From Candidatus Geohydrothermomicrobium daggyaiense (GTDB taxonomy: Bacteria; Actinomycetota; Geothermincolia; Fen-727; JACVIW01), in the NCBI GenBank assembly GCA_015711695.1, contig JACVIW010000027.1, positions 1 through 14,885 of the forward strand: a stretch of DNA of 14,885 nucleotides, in the 5' to 3' direction. Of this stretch, positions 1 through 8,395 are shown in pieces (the stretch's first letter is position 1; each line of letters begins with the position of its first letter). The translations under genes and the position numbers were made by a program. The notes beneath the pieces were generated by a model. It had not been told where the DNA came from. It worked only from the letters and a program-made list of their open reading frames with translations, and searched no databases.

Positions 1-1230
1 CTTTTTCTCGGGATGGAGCTGATGAAAAGCGCAATGAGCCCTCTTGCCGAGGCTGGAACTTTCGAATCATGGATTAAGAGCTTCAGTACTCACTGGTTTT
101 TAGGTCTTCTAATTGGACTTATCATTACCACTCTGGTGCAAAGTTCAAGTGCGACCACCGGTATCGTTATTGCGATGGCGGCAAGTGGGGCGCTTTCCAT
201 AAAGGGTGTCGATCCGCTGCGAGTTGCGATTCCTATAATCCTTGGCTGTAACATTGGAACGTGCATCACCGCATTCCTGGCGAGTCTAGGGACAAGTTTG
301 CCCGCCCAGAGGGTTGCTGTCGCGCATTACCTTTTTAATATATCTGGTGTTCTTGTTTTTCTTCCTTTTTTGAAATGGTTTCCTGATTTGGTGAGATGGA
401 TTTCGGAGGTTTTCGGAAGCGGTCCAAGTAATGTCGCAAGGCAGGTAGCGTGGGCACATACACTTTTTAATGCGATAATGACGCTTGTCTGGCTTCCGTT
501 TACCGCTGTTTTCGTCAAACTTGTCAGATTTATCAGAAAGGGTACGGAGACTATGCCGAGTCGCGATCCCCTATTTCTTGACCCGAGGATATTCCATAAC
601 CCCTCGCTTGCTCTCGAGATGGCTGCCAAAGAAATTACGCGTATGGGGAAAGTCACGAGGAACATGCTTGAATCAGCGGTAGGTTATTTAAAGAAAATGG
701 AAAGAGGGGTAAAAAGGGGTGTTCTGGAACAGGAGGGAATAGTTGACAGTCTGGCTCAGTCGGTAACCAAATACCTTGCTCGGCTATCAGAAGAGCCACT
801 TGGCGACGAGCAATCGAGGAGACTCGTGGGGTTGATGCATTCGGTCAATGACATAGAGAGAATAGGGGATCACGCGGAAAACATAATGTATCTTGCTGTT
901 TCAAAGCATGAGAATTCCCTTGAGTTTACAGAAACGGCAAAAGCAGAATTAGATAATCTGGTGGAAAAGGTTCTTGAAATGTACGGCGGGATAATTGAGG
1001 CGTTTGAAAATCAGGATTCCGAAGCCGCAAAACGCTACCAGGATTTTGAACATGAGGTGGATTTTCTCGCGAGCAGATATAGAAGGAATCATATTAACAG
1101 GCTCAAATCGGGTGAATGCGACCCCGCAGCAGGCGTCATTTTTCTCGATACACTAACAAACCTTGAGAGGGTTGGCGACCTGGCAAATAATGTCGGTCAT
1201 GTTGTTACCGGAGCGATTGAAAGGCTTTGA
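1..1230 (+). CDS. Na+/phosphate cotransporter with C-terminal PhoU-like domain (5' truncated by window)
   Basis: Membrane protein of the Na/Pi cotransporter (NptA/YjbB, PNaS) family, which takes up or exports phosphate coupled to sodium. The frame is open to base 1, with the residues LFLGMELM typical of the start of the second transport repeat, so the N-terminal repeat lies outside the window and the ATG at 13 is internal. Counting from that ATG, QSSSATTG (about residue 44) and the GCNIGT motif that follows are the family's transport signature. Two later stretches read AHYLFN and AHTLFN, as in the repeat-two helices. From about residue 200 the chain is helical and soluble, with two PhoU-type signatures, DIERIGDHAENI and NLERVGDLANNV. 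It is transcribed towards the - strand run and its stop lies 30 bp from the stop of the gene at 1261. I see no hairpin terminator in that gap. Family call is secure; transport direction is not. Confidence 0.93.
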   Translation, partial: LFLGMELMKSAMSPLAEAGTFESWIKSFSTHWFLGLLIGLIITTLVQSSSATTGIVIAMAASGALSIKGVDPLRVAIPIILGCNIGTCITAFLASLGTSLPAQRVAVAHYLFNISGVLVFLPFLKWFPDLVRWISEVFGSGPSNVARQVAWAHTLFNAIMTLVWLPFTAVFVKLVRFIRKGTETMPSRDPLFLDPRIFHNPSLALEMAAKEITRMGKVTRNMLESAVGYLKKMERGVKRGVLEQEGIVDSLAQSVTKYLARLSEEPLGDEQSRRLVGLMHSVNDIERIGDHAENIMYLAVSKHENSLEFTETAKAELDNLVEKVLEMYGGIIEAFENQDSEAAKRYQDFEHEVDFLASRYRRNHINRLKSGECDPAAGVIFLDTLTNLERVGDLANNVGHVVTGAIERL

Positions 1231-1260
1231 AAAGAGTAAAGGGTCGTCCACTATTTCTGT

Positions 1261-2058
1261 CTAACTAACATCAACTCTGCTTTTGATTCTTTCAATGCAC
1301 TTTTGCATCCAAGCAGGATCTTCAATGGAAATATCGATGGCGCTTCGTTTGCAGGCTGTCGCGCATCTTCCACATCCCTTGCACTCCGCGCCAATTTGAG
1401 CCTTGCCGTTGACAATGGTTGCCTGCTTGAATATGCATGCATCAACGCAAATCCCACACCCGTTGCATAACTCGTTAACCCGGACGTTCAGTCCCTCGAG
1501 TCTTGCGATAAGATCCCTCGATTCGCGCGATGCGTGAATTATCGATCCGCTAATGCAACAGCAGGGACAGCAATGGCAGATGGTCATCAGTTTCTGGTGA
1601 TTCTTGACCCCGAGCATAAGCGCATCTCCCTTAAAGCTTCCAACTACTGACACGAGTCCAGTTTTGGTTGCTTCTCGCAAATGAGCTAACGCTTCTGCGG
1701 CACTCACGTGTCTCCCAACTTCCGGGTCTATCTCCTTTGCGGCTTCTCCGAGGAACGTGCACCCGAAATAAGGGTCGTACGATTTGCAGTTATTTTCACT
1801 GCGGCAGGGACACCTTTTGAGAATCACGTGGTGAGAGGCTTCCTTTATGAATTGCTCAATGATGCTTATCGGAGCGACCGAACTTTCAGGAAGAATTATG
1901 TTCTCATTTATAGGGATATAAGTAAGCGTAATAGATTCAGGCTCAATGATTTTCTTGCCAATCCTACTGAGGATAGGGAATCTGGTCATTTTAAATACGG
2001 TATTTCTTAACCGGTAGAGTTTAGTGAACAAATCGAAACTTTTCTTTCCTCTTCCCAT
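1261..2058 (-). CDS. Cysteine-rich 4Fe-4S ferredoxin-like protein
   Basis: A 265-residue soluble iron-sulfur protein, likely an electron carrier for the neighbouring flavoenzymes (inference). The C-terminal part is a two-cluster ferredoxin domain: Cys198, 201, 204, 208 and Cys226, 229, 232, 236, each in the C-x2-C-x2-C-x3-C pattern, with the prolines that usually follow the fourth Cys replaced by Ile and Lys. Ahead of it is a dense motif, C-x-C-C-P-C-C-C at residues 161-168, and a third group at Cys83, 85, 91 and 100. The N-terminal 75 residues are basic then hydrophobic and unrecognised. The ATG at 2058 has an AAGGAG ribosome site 8 bases upstream. It is the last gene of the - strand run, 117 bp after flavoenzyme A. 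The partial protein at the right window edge is a clear paralogue sharing the CxCC(P/D)CCC motif and both ferredoxin clusters. Confidence 0.88.
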   Translation of the reverse strand: MGRGKKSFDLFTKLYRLRNTVFKMTRFPILSRIGKKIIEPESITLTYIPINENIILPESSVAPISIIEQFIKEASHHVILKRCPCRSENNCKSYDPYFGCTFLGEAAKEIDPEVGRHVSAAEALAHLREATKTGLVSVVGSFKGDALMLGVKNHQKLMTICHCCPCCCISGSIIHASRESRDLIARLEGLNVRVNELCNGCGICVDACIFKQATIVNGKAQIGAECKGCGRCATACKRSAIDISIEDPAWMQKCIERIKSRVDVS

Positions 2059-2175
2059 CCGTGTTTCTCCTTTTTCCGTGGAGATGTAACCGTATCACAA
2101 TACAGTATTTTTTGAAAAGATGGCGAAGAGATTAGTTCAACTTATACTTAACCCCGGCAAAAAAATTGTTCGGCT

Positions 2176-3678
2176 TCAGAACACCTCGCGGAGGATCATG
2201 TCTGCTGCAAGGATTCCTGATGCTGTTGTTGTTGGCGTTCCTCCACCTAGATGTGTTGAAGAGCCAACCAGATAAAGATTTTTGATAGCGCCTGATCTAA
2301 TTCTTGGGCGGAAAATCATTGAACTTGCGTTGTCGAACTGGATTCCAAAAATTGCGCCCTCAGGCTGTAGAAGCATTCGCTCGAAATCCTTTGGCGTATT
2401 TAATTTTGCCGCGACTATATTCTCCCTGAGGTTAAGGTGAAATTCCTTTTCTACGATATCAATTCTCGACTCTATGTATTCTTCCCTTATACTATCCCAG
2501 TCTTTCCCTCCGGACAACCTGTATGGAGCCACAGTTACGATATTCAGACAGTGGTGGTTTTCTGGCGCAAGAGAATGGTCCTCAATTGTTGGACATGATA
2601 AGAGCAAAAAACCACGGCTTGGAATTTTGCCTTTAAGGCAATAATCAAACCAGGCGCTGTTCATATCCTCGATTGTCGAGTGGCAAACTGTATGGTGTGC
2701 GTCAAGACCGATCTGATCTTTGAGCCCGAGCATGAGGTTGGGGTTTGCGAATGAATACTCATAACTTTCCATTGCTTTTACAGCCCAGCGCGGAAGATAA
2801 TCACGGCCTATAAGGTCAAGATAACATGTTTTCGCGTTAATGTTGGAAATGACAACGCGCGAGGTAATCTCTTTGCCCGACGCGGTTCTGATTCCCGCTG
2901 CTCTGTTCTTATCGGTAATTATTTTAATTACCCTTTCACCAAATCTTATCTCCCCGTCTTCTTCCCTGTATGCTTTTTCGATACCCTTTGGTATGGAACC
3001 CATTCCTCCTTTCGGGTAGTGTACACCTTCGTGGTCTGTGTAGCAGAGAAAAACTGCGTAACCAGGACATAAGGCGGGAGGAAGCCCGAGGTAGTAAGCA
3101 TGCATTCCCATAGACGCTCTGACTGCTTCAGACTTAAAAAAACCCTTAAGTGCGCTTTCGAAATTTATAAAAACGTATTTCAATTTTAACGATAGTAAGG
3201 GATTCTTAATCCCAAAGATCATCATGTCTCGAAGTGTCATCATCGGGGTGAACATGCTGCTTTTGAAAAATATCTCCGACATCCCGGAGCCGATTCTTAC
3301 GAATTTGTCCCAGCCTTTGACATCATCAGGGGAAAGCGTTTCTATGGTTTTGCGCGTTTTTGTTAGGTCTGCGGGATATGAGAATCGCTTGCCATCGGAG
3401 GTTATGAAACTGTAAATGGGATCTATCTCAATAAAATCAATATAATCAGCAGTTTTCCTGCCGAGTTTTTCGAAGAGTATATCCCACACCCATTTGAACT
3501 CAACCACGCTTGGACCAATGTCAAAAGTAAATCCGTCATGCTGTATGGAAGAACAGCAACCTCCTGTATTTCCTGATTGTTCCAAAATAAGGGTCTTTAC
3601 GCCGCTTCTGGCAAGGATTGCACCGCACGCAAGACCGCCAAGTCCCGCCCCGATAATAATCGCATCGTAATCACTCAT
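2176..3678 (-). CDS. CrtI/RetSat-like FAD oxidoreductase, paralogue A
   Basis: A 500-residue flavoprotein of the phytoene desaturase / retinol saturase superfamily, which oxidises or reduces C=C bonds in isoprenoid-type substrates. The N-terminal Rossmann motif is GAGLGG (residues 10-15), followed by Glu33, the expected ribose-binding acid, and GGCCSS at 39-44, then FDIGPSVVEF. The C-terminal FAD-contact segment reads LYLVGSSTHLGGGTPTTTASG. Length fits the family (about 490-510). I chose the ATG at 3678, not the frame-compatible start at 3711, because GGGGAGGAAG sits just upstream and because it gives the same MxDYD N-terminus as the other two paralogues. It is the most diverged of the three and the only one with no small membrane-protein gene after it. 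A 103 bp gap separates it from the preceding 48-residue gene. Substrate unknown; specific carotenoid enzyme names are not justified. Confidence 0.9.
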   Translation of the reverse strand: MSDYDAIIIGAGLGGLACGAILARSGVKTLILEQSGNTGGCCSSIQHDGFTFDIGPSVVEFKWVWDILFEKLGRKTADYIDFIEIDPIYSFITSDGKRFSYPADLTKTRKTIETLSPDDVKGWDKFVRIGSGMSEIFFKSSMFTPMMTLRDMMIFGIKNPLLSLKLKYVFINFESALKGFFKSEAVRASMGMHAYYLGLPPALCPGYAVFLCYTDHEGVHYPKGGMGSIPKGIEKAYREEDGEIRFGERVIKIITDKNRAAGIRTASGKEITSRVVISNINAKTCYLDLIGRDYLPRWAVKAMESYEYSFANPNLMLGLKDQIGLDAHHTVCHSTIEDMNSAWFDYCLKGKIPSRGFLLLSCPTIEDHSLAPENHHCLNIVTVAPYRLSGGKDWDSIREEYIESRIDIVEKEFHLNLRENIVAAKLNTPKDFERMLLQPEGAIFGIQFDNASSMIFRPRIRSGAIKNLYLVGSSTHLGGGTPTTTASGILAADMILREVF

Positions 3679-3781
3679 AGCGGCTTCCTCCCCTGGTAAT
3701 ATATCAAGCAAGAGAGCGTAAAGTTCACTCTATAAAAGGAACAAAACACATTTATTGGAAAAATTCGAAACTGATCATCCG

Positions 3782-3928
3782 TTATGCATAATATCTTCCG
3801 GGAAGATAGGGAATCTGTACCACAAGGTGTTTGATAAACCTTTTTTTTGATTCCGGCGCTTTTACGTATTTCATTACCAGAAAAGCCGTTCCCGCAATGA
3901 GAATAATGGGTATGAGTTTCTTAACCAT
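3782..3928 (-). CDS. 48-residue single-pass membrane protein with IPxxPxRY tail
   Basis: A short gene between flavoenzymes B and A. The ATG at 3928 is preceded by AAGGAGG about 8 bases upstream, the same strong site as flavoenzyme B, and the frame closes with TAA at 3782. The product starts MVKKLIPIILIAG, has one hydrophobic segment (about residues 5-20) flanked by lysines, then a basic middle (KKRFIKH) and the tail QIPYLPGRYYA. The last 22 residues align without gaps to the 46-residue product at 11335-11475, sharing Ser, Arg, Lys, Leu, Ile, Pro, Pro, Arg and Tyr at matching places. Both genes come directly after a CrtI/RetSat-like gene (37 bp gap here). Positive charges on both sides make topology uncertain. 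Function unknown; a membrane anchor or substrate-channel partner for the flavoenzyme is an inference. The shared tail and strong ribosome site make a real gene likely. Confidence 0.8.
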   Translation of the reverse strand: MVKKLIPIILIAGTAFLVMKYVKAPESKKRFIKHLVVQIPYLPGRYYA

Positions 3929-3965
3929 AAAACAAACCTCCTTGATTTATTATGAGCTTGATGTT

Positions 3966-5465
3966 TCATTTTTCGTACTTATCAATGAGTGTAGCCGCAA
4001 TAACCCCGGATGCGATGACGGATGGAACGCCTCCCCCTGGATGGGTGGAAGCGCCAGTCAGATACAGATGTTTGATGCTTCTTGATTTTGCGCAAGGCCT
4101 GAATACCGCTTGATGGGGTAGGTCCATTTGCAGACCGTATATTGCACCTTTCGGCGATAGAAGCTGACGTTCGAAGTCAAGAGGAGTTGCGCATTCAGCG
4201 ACGACGACGTGATCTTTCAATTCGGGAATTGAGAAGGAGGAATGGAACTCTATGAGGTTTTCGACGTATTGTTCTTTTACCTCATCCCAGTTTTTATCCT
4301 TAAGTTGATAGGGACCTAAGCTCATGATGTTTAGCACGTGGTGACCTTCGGGAGCGAGTGATGGGTCAGATTCGGTTGGCCAGCAAATAAGGCCAAAAGG
4401 TTCATCGGGGAGAAGACCGGGTTTCAATACGTTCCACCATGCGTCGTTCATGAGTTCGAGCGGTCCGATTGTTAGACTGTGGTGAGCCTCTAAAGGTGGT
4501 TTGTAGTCTATGCCGAGATAAACCATCGGACAAGAAATCGAAGGTTCGTAGCTCTTAACCCCGAATCTCGCAAGGGCCGGCAAATTCTCCAGGCCTATAA
4601 GTTCGCCATAAAGCTTCTTCGCGTTAACATTAGAAACGACCACATCCGCGCTTATCTCGGTCCCATCATCAAGCATAACGCCGCATGCTTCCCTGTTTCG
4701 GACAATTACCCGGATAACCCGGGTGTTAAGTTTGACCTCCATTCCCATCTTCTCGCCTGTTCTTCTGAAAGCTTCGGGTATGGCTATCATTCCTCCACGG
4801 GGATAGTAGATTCCCTCGTGTTCTGAATAAGGTATAAGCGCGATGAATCCAGGAGCAAGTTCAGGGGGGAGTCCGCAGTAGAATGATTGAAATGCCATGG
4901 TCTGCTTCACTACCTCGTCCTTAAAGTATTTTTCGATAACGTCTTGATAACTGGTGAAGAACAGGGGCATGAACTTCAAGATCTTTGGATTCTTGCGGAT
5001 CATCCTGATCATGTCGAAAAACCCGTTCGCGGGGTTAGTGAAGAAAGCTTCGATGGTTTGTTTCATAAGCTCCGCGAAATAATCGGCTAGCTCAAACCAC
5101 TTTTTTCCATCCTCTTCGGATATCGAAGAAATTACCTTCGCTGTCTCGTCTATGGAGAGAGGGTAGTTTATTTTCGAGCCATCTCTGAAAATGTAACTGT
5201 AGATGGGGTCACATGGAATTAAGTCAACTTCTTTATGAAAATCAGCTCCGCACATTTTGAAGGCGAGTTCAATCGGGTATATTACTTCAACGATGGAGGC
5301 CCCGATATCGAAGTGGAAACCGTCTCTCTCAAAGGTCGAACAGCAACCGCCGACTCTGGGGCTTTGCTCAAGAACTAAAACCTTTCTTCCCTGACTGGAG
5401 AGAATAGCCGCCGCACTGATTCCTCCACATCCAGCCCCGATAACTACTACATCGTAATCAGCCAT
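3966..5465 (-). CDS. CrtI/RetSat-like FAD oxidoreductase, paralogue B
   Basis: A 499-residue flavoprotein, paralogous to those at 2176 and 11646. It has GAGCGG at residues 10-15, Glu33, and GGCCSTF at 39-45 followed by FDIGASIVE, then a C-terminal FAD-contact segment reading LYLTGASTHPGGGVPSVIA and ending in DKYEK. Internal blocks shared with the other two include AFQSFYCGLPPELAPG, EHEGIYYPRGGM, a cluster reading VSNVNAKK, and MVYLGIDYKPPLEAHH with a conserved His-His pair. The ATG at 5465 has AAGGAGG 7 bases upstream, a very good site. It follows the FAD-oxidase subunit at 5578 after 112 bp, a gap large enough for an internal promoter though I see no convincing one. The 48-residue membrane-protein gene starts 37 bp downstream. 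By eye it is closer to paralogue C than to A. Catalytic direction and substrate unknown. Confidence 0.92.
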   Translation of the reverse strand: MADYDVVVIGAGCGGISAAAILSSQGRKVLVLEQSPRVGGCCSTFERDGFHFDIGASIVEVIYPIELAFKMCGADFHKEVDLIPCDPIYSYIFRDGSKINYPLSIDETAKVISSISEEDGKKWFELADYFAELMKQTIEAFFTNPANGFFDMIRMIRKNPKILKFMPLFFTSYQDVIEKYFKDEVVKQTMAFQSFYCGLPPELAPGFIALIPYSEHEGIYYPRGGMIAIPEAFRRTGEKMGMEVKLNTRVIRVIVRNREACGVMLDDGTEISADVVVSNVNAKKLYGELIGLENLPALARFGVKSYEPSISCPMVYLGIDYKPPLEAHHSLTIGPLELMNDAWWNVLKPGLLPDEPFGLICWPTESDPSLAPEGHHVLNIMSLGPYQLKDKNWDEVKEQYVENLIEFHSSFSIPELKDHVVVAECATPLDFERQLLSPKGAIYGLQMDLPHQAVFRPCAKSRSIKHLYLTGASTHPGGGVPSVIASGVIAATLIDKYEK

Positions 5466-5577
5466 TAAAACCTCCTTGTTATAGCTTTTTTAACTTAAAG
5501 AAAATACTCTGTTTTTTCAGGCTAATCGCCAAAAACAAATGGACAATTCCGGGTACTATTCTGCATCTTCAGGAGCA

Positions 5578-7191
5578 TCATAGCGCGACTTTTTTAATTC
5601 TCAGGGTATCGTATTCCCAGCGCCTGTTGCATATATTATTTGGGTCATAAATCATCTTCATCGCCCTAAAGGTGTCCACATACGAGCCTGCCTGCGGGTA
5701 TATGAAACCTATCAGTTCATGCAAAGCGCCGGCGCCCTCGATAAGTGGCCAAATACCGAAGCACGCGCCTGAACCCAGCTTGAAAGACTGAATCATCGCG
5801 GCGAGAGTGCCCGTGATTGTTCTCAGCGAGTCCTCCGGGTTTGACTGGTCAATGAAAATGTCAAACTCTATAAACCCGAGTCTTCCCATATCGTATGGCT
5901 GGAAGTATGTAGCTATCATATCGGCTGAAAAAACATTGTCATCAGAGCCAACCTGAGTAGTCATCGCTTTCATCATTTGCTTGTTTATCTCGACGAGATT
6001 ATCGAGATGGTCAAGACCGAAACCCACGAAAAAACTCCCTTTCACACGCTGGACACGAACAGATTCCCGGAAGAATTTAGTGAACTTGTCTATCCCGAGA
6101 ATTCTGCCCTCGCTTATGGATTCAACAACTTCCCAGTCCATGAAATCGAACTCCGGAGCCACCTTTCTTATGTCTTCCTCGGACACTGCCGCTTTTGCCT
6201 CAACTTCTTCCGTTGTCATTCCCCCCATGACCGGAACGACATAATGGCGTGGCAGAAGCGGTATAAGTTTGGATGACTCAAGGTTTGTTTCGCCCATAAA
6301 TATACCCATGTATGTGTTCTGGAAATAAGCGTTTTCAATAGCGATGTTGCGCTGGCTTATTGCTCTTAAAGCTGGCGCGATATGGCTCCAGTCGTCTCCG
6401 TCATATATAGGGACAACAAGTTTGACCTCGTTTGGCTCAGGATAAAGCCTTATTGTAAGTTCCGTCACAATTCCCATGGTTCCGAGCGACCCTCTTAAAA
6501 ATGCGCGCACATCGGGACCCGGCCCAGGAAGATGCGCGTTGTCGGCTCCGTAAGCTTTTGGTCCGCAGATCATCAATTTACCTTCAGGCAAAACAACTTT
6601 ATAACCTATGATGTGGTCAAGTCCCACACCGTATTTGTTTGCGAGCGTCGAGATATTTCCCATCATTATGTTTGAAACCACGGAGGCGTTGGCACTTGTA
6701 GAGGGATTTATGAGCCTGAGGCCACGCTTCAGCGTTTCGGTCTGCAGTTGAGCAAAGGTAACGCCAGGGCCGATAGTGCAGAACATGTTTTCCTCATCTA
6801 TCTCAAATATCTGGTCCATTCTGCGCAGGTCGCAGAGGATGCCCCCGTAAGGTGGAATGGTCATCCCGAGTGTGTTAAGCCCTGTGCCGTAAGGCATCAC
6901 ATCTATGCTGTATTCATTCGCTATCTTCATAATCTGGATGACGTCATCGGTTGATCCCGGAAGAGCAACGATATGTGGATGATTCATCGGCGTGACCGAT
7001 TGATCTCTTGCGTACGCCACGGTTATGTTTATGTCGTTTGAGACCCACTCTTCTCCAAGTGATTCTTTCAAAGCCTCATACGCTTTTTGAAGGTCTTCGG
7101 GGCGGTTGTGGGTGGGTTCGATTTCGTGTTTCACCGGAACTTTGATGATTTTTCTTTCTTTAAGGTCCTTCTGAAGGTCTTTTCCCTGCAT
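5578..7191 (-). CDS. FAD-linked oxidase subunit, VAO/PCMH family (GlcD-like)
   Basis: A 537-residue flavoprotein of the vanillyl-alcohol oxidase / p-cresol methylhydroxylase fold, to which glycolate oxidase GlcD and D-lactate dehydrogenases also belong. The FAD-binding PCMH domain spans about residues 70-250: ALPGSTDDVIQIMKIAN, the glycine-rich pyrophosphate loop YGTGLNTLG, CDLRRMDQI, then IGPGVTFAQL and LRGSLGTMGIVTELTIRLYP. The C-terminal substrate domain ends with the family's DPNNICNRRW. I start at the ATG at 7191, not the TTG one codon earlier, because the GGGGGAG ribosome site is 7 bases from the ATG. The gene is 13 bp after the CCG iron-sulfur gene, so the two are surely co-transcribed. 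No covalent-flavin residue can be assigned by eye. It would be the active flavin subunit of a GlcDEF-like complex (inference); substrate could be a hydroxy acid or an aryl/alkyl alcohol. Confidence 0.88.
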   Translation of the reverse strand: MQGKDLQKDLKERKIIKVPVKHEIEPTHNRPEDLQKAYEALKESLGEEWVSNDINITVAYARDQSVTPMNHPHIVALPGSTDDVIQIMKIANEYSIDVMPYGTGLNTLGMTIPPYGGILCDLRRMDQIFEIDEENMFCTIGPGVTFAQLQTETLKRGLRLINPSTSANASVVSNIMMGNISTLANKYGVGLDHIIGYKVVLPEGKLMICGPKAYGADNAHLPGPGPDVRAFLRGSLGTMGIVTELTIRLYPEPNEVKLVVPIYDGDDWSHIAPALRAISQRNIAIENAYFQNTYMGIFMGETNLESSKLIPLLPRHYVVPVMGGMTTEEVEAKAAVSEEDIRKVAPEFDFMDWEVVESISEGRILGIDKFTKFFRESVRVQRVKGSFFVGFGLDHLDNLVEINKQMMKAMTTQVGSDDNVFSADMIATYFQPYDMGRLGFIEFDIFIDQSNPEDSLRTITGTLAAMIQSFKLGSGACFGIWPLIEGAGALHELIGFIYPQAGSYVDTFRAMKMIYDPNNICNRRWEYDTLRIKKVAL

Positions 7192-7204
7192 CAAAATCTC
7201 CCCC

Positions 7205-8392
7205 TTACAGACTCATCGCGAGCAGTTCGCAGACGTCGTACACGGGCATTTTGCCGTTTTGCGAGAATTGACTGTAACAGTGAGGACATGCGGTGATGAG
7301 AACATCGGCGCCCACGGCGCGAGCCTCAATGAGTCTTTCTTCCGCAGTCCATGAGGCAAGTTCACTATCGGCGAGTGGAACACCCCCACCCGCTCCGCAG
7401 CACCATGAGTTTTCAAGGTTTCTCTCAAACTCGAGTAGCTCGAGGCCGCCAAGCGCGGAAAGCGCTTTTCTCGGCGGCTCGTATATTTCGCACCATCTGC
7501 CGAGCATGCAGGGGTCGTGGTAAGCAGCTTTCATTTTCACCTCTTTTGACGGTGTGAGAGATTTCTTTTCCACAGCATTAGCGATGACCTCGGTTATATG
7601 AAGCACCGGTATGTCCAGAAACATGCCATATTCGTCTCTGAAAACCTGCAGGCAGTGCGGACAGGATGTGATAATCGATTTCGCGCCGGTCGATTTGAAC
7701 AGTTCGATATTTTCGGCAGCTTTATCCTCGAAAGAATCGCGATCACCAACAGCGAGGGTGAAACTTCTACAGCACGGTTCATTTTGCCCCAGCACTCCGA
7801 AATCTATCCCGCAGGCGGTAAGAATTTTCAGCGCTGAGTCAAGCCTTTTCTGTCCTTCCGGCGTGGATGCGAGCGCGCAACCGACGAAGAAAAGGTTCTC
7901 CGATTTTTCCTCGAGAATGTTCTTAATGCCTTTCCCCGAAACAGCTTCACCTTTAAATCCGGGCTCGAGTCCCCATGGATTGTCTTTATTCTCGGTGTCC
8001 TCAATCATCTTCTTATGAGCAAGGAGAGGTCCCCATCCTTCGAGGACCGCTTTTTCCCTCATCAACTGGATTATTTTGGTGGGATGCAGGCTTTTTAAGG
8101 GAAAGCACATTTCTTGACAGAGCCCGCAGAGATTACACGAATATATTATTTTCGCGGTCATTTCGGTTGGTTCATACTCAAGATTCGTTATTGCCCGGGC
8201 AATCTCGAGCATACCAGCGGCGTAATAGGACTCGAAGCGGTACTTAGTCCCGCACGGGCAGTTATAAGAAAACCTCGCGCTGGATACCTTCTGGACATTT
8301 ATTGACTGGCACATTTTACATTTGCCGCACACCCAGTAGTCATCCCGGTAATCGGTGAGTTTCTCCCTGACCCTGGTTATCTTTTTTTCCAA
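7205..8392 (-). CDS. CCG-domain iron-sulfur subunit (GlcF/HdrD-like)
   Basis: A 395-residue iron-sulfur electron-transfer subunit, related to GlcF, GlpC and HdrD. A classical ferredoxin-type motif, C-x2-C-x2-C-x3-C, lies at Cys86, 89, 92 and 96 and is followed by FP. Ahead of it, instead of the usual first ferredoxin cluster, is an atypical group: Cys22, 25, 28 and Cys45, 47. Two cysteine-rich CCG domains follow: the first has VGCALA, NEPCCRSF and SCPHC, and the second has YHDPCMLGRW, SWCCGAGGG and ACPHCYSQF. In the family these hold a cubane or noncubane cluster, or contact quinone. Start is a TTG at 8392, three bases after the upstream stop, with AAGGGGGTG inside the end of that gene; such an arrangement points to translational coupling. 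It sits between two FAD-oxidase genes, as GlcF neighbours GlcD and GlcE. Confidence 0.9.
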   Translation of the reverse strand: MEKKITRVREKLTDYRDDYWVCGKCKMCQSINVQKVSSARFSYNCPCGTKYRFESYYAAGMLEIARAITNLEYEPTEMTAKIIYSCNLCGLCQEMCFPLKSLHPTKIIQLMREKAVLEGWGPLLAHKKMIEDTENKDNPWGLEPGFKGEAVSGKGIKNILEEKSENLFFVGCALASTPEGQKRLDSALKILTACGIDFGVLGQNEPCCRSFTLAVGDRDSFEDKAAENIELFKSTGAKSIITSCPHCLQVFRDEYGMFLDIPVLHITEVIANAVEKKSLTPSKEVKMKAAYHDPCMLGRWCEIYEPPRKALSALGGLELLEFERNLENSWCCGAGGGVPLADSELASWTAEERLIEARAVGADVLITACPHCYSQFSQNGKMPVYDVCELLAMSL

Positions 8393-8395
8393 GGC

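Noticed and set aside
1231..1260. Bidirectional terminator between the convergent phosphate transporter and ferredoxin-like genes
   Set aside because: The 30-base gap has no inverted repeat able to form a stable stem.
2099..2109. AATACAGTATT near-palindrome upstream of the ferredoxin-like gene as an operator
   Set aside because: Only 11 bases, A/T-rich, with no second copy and no clear promoter beside it.
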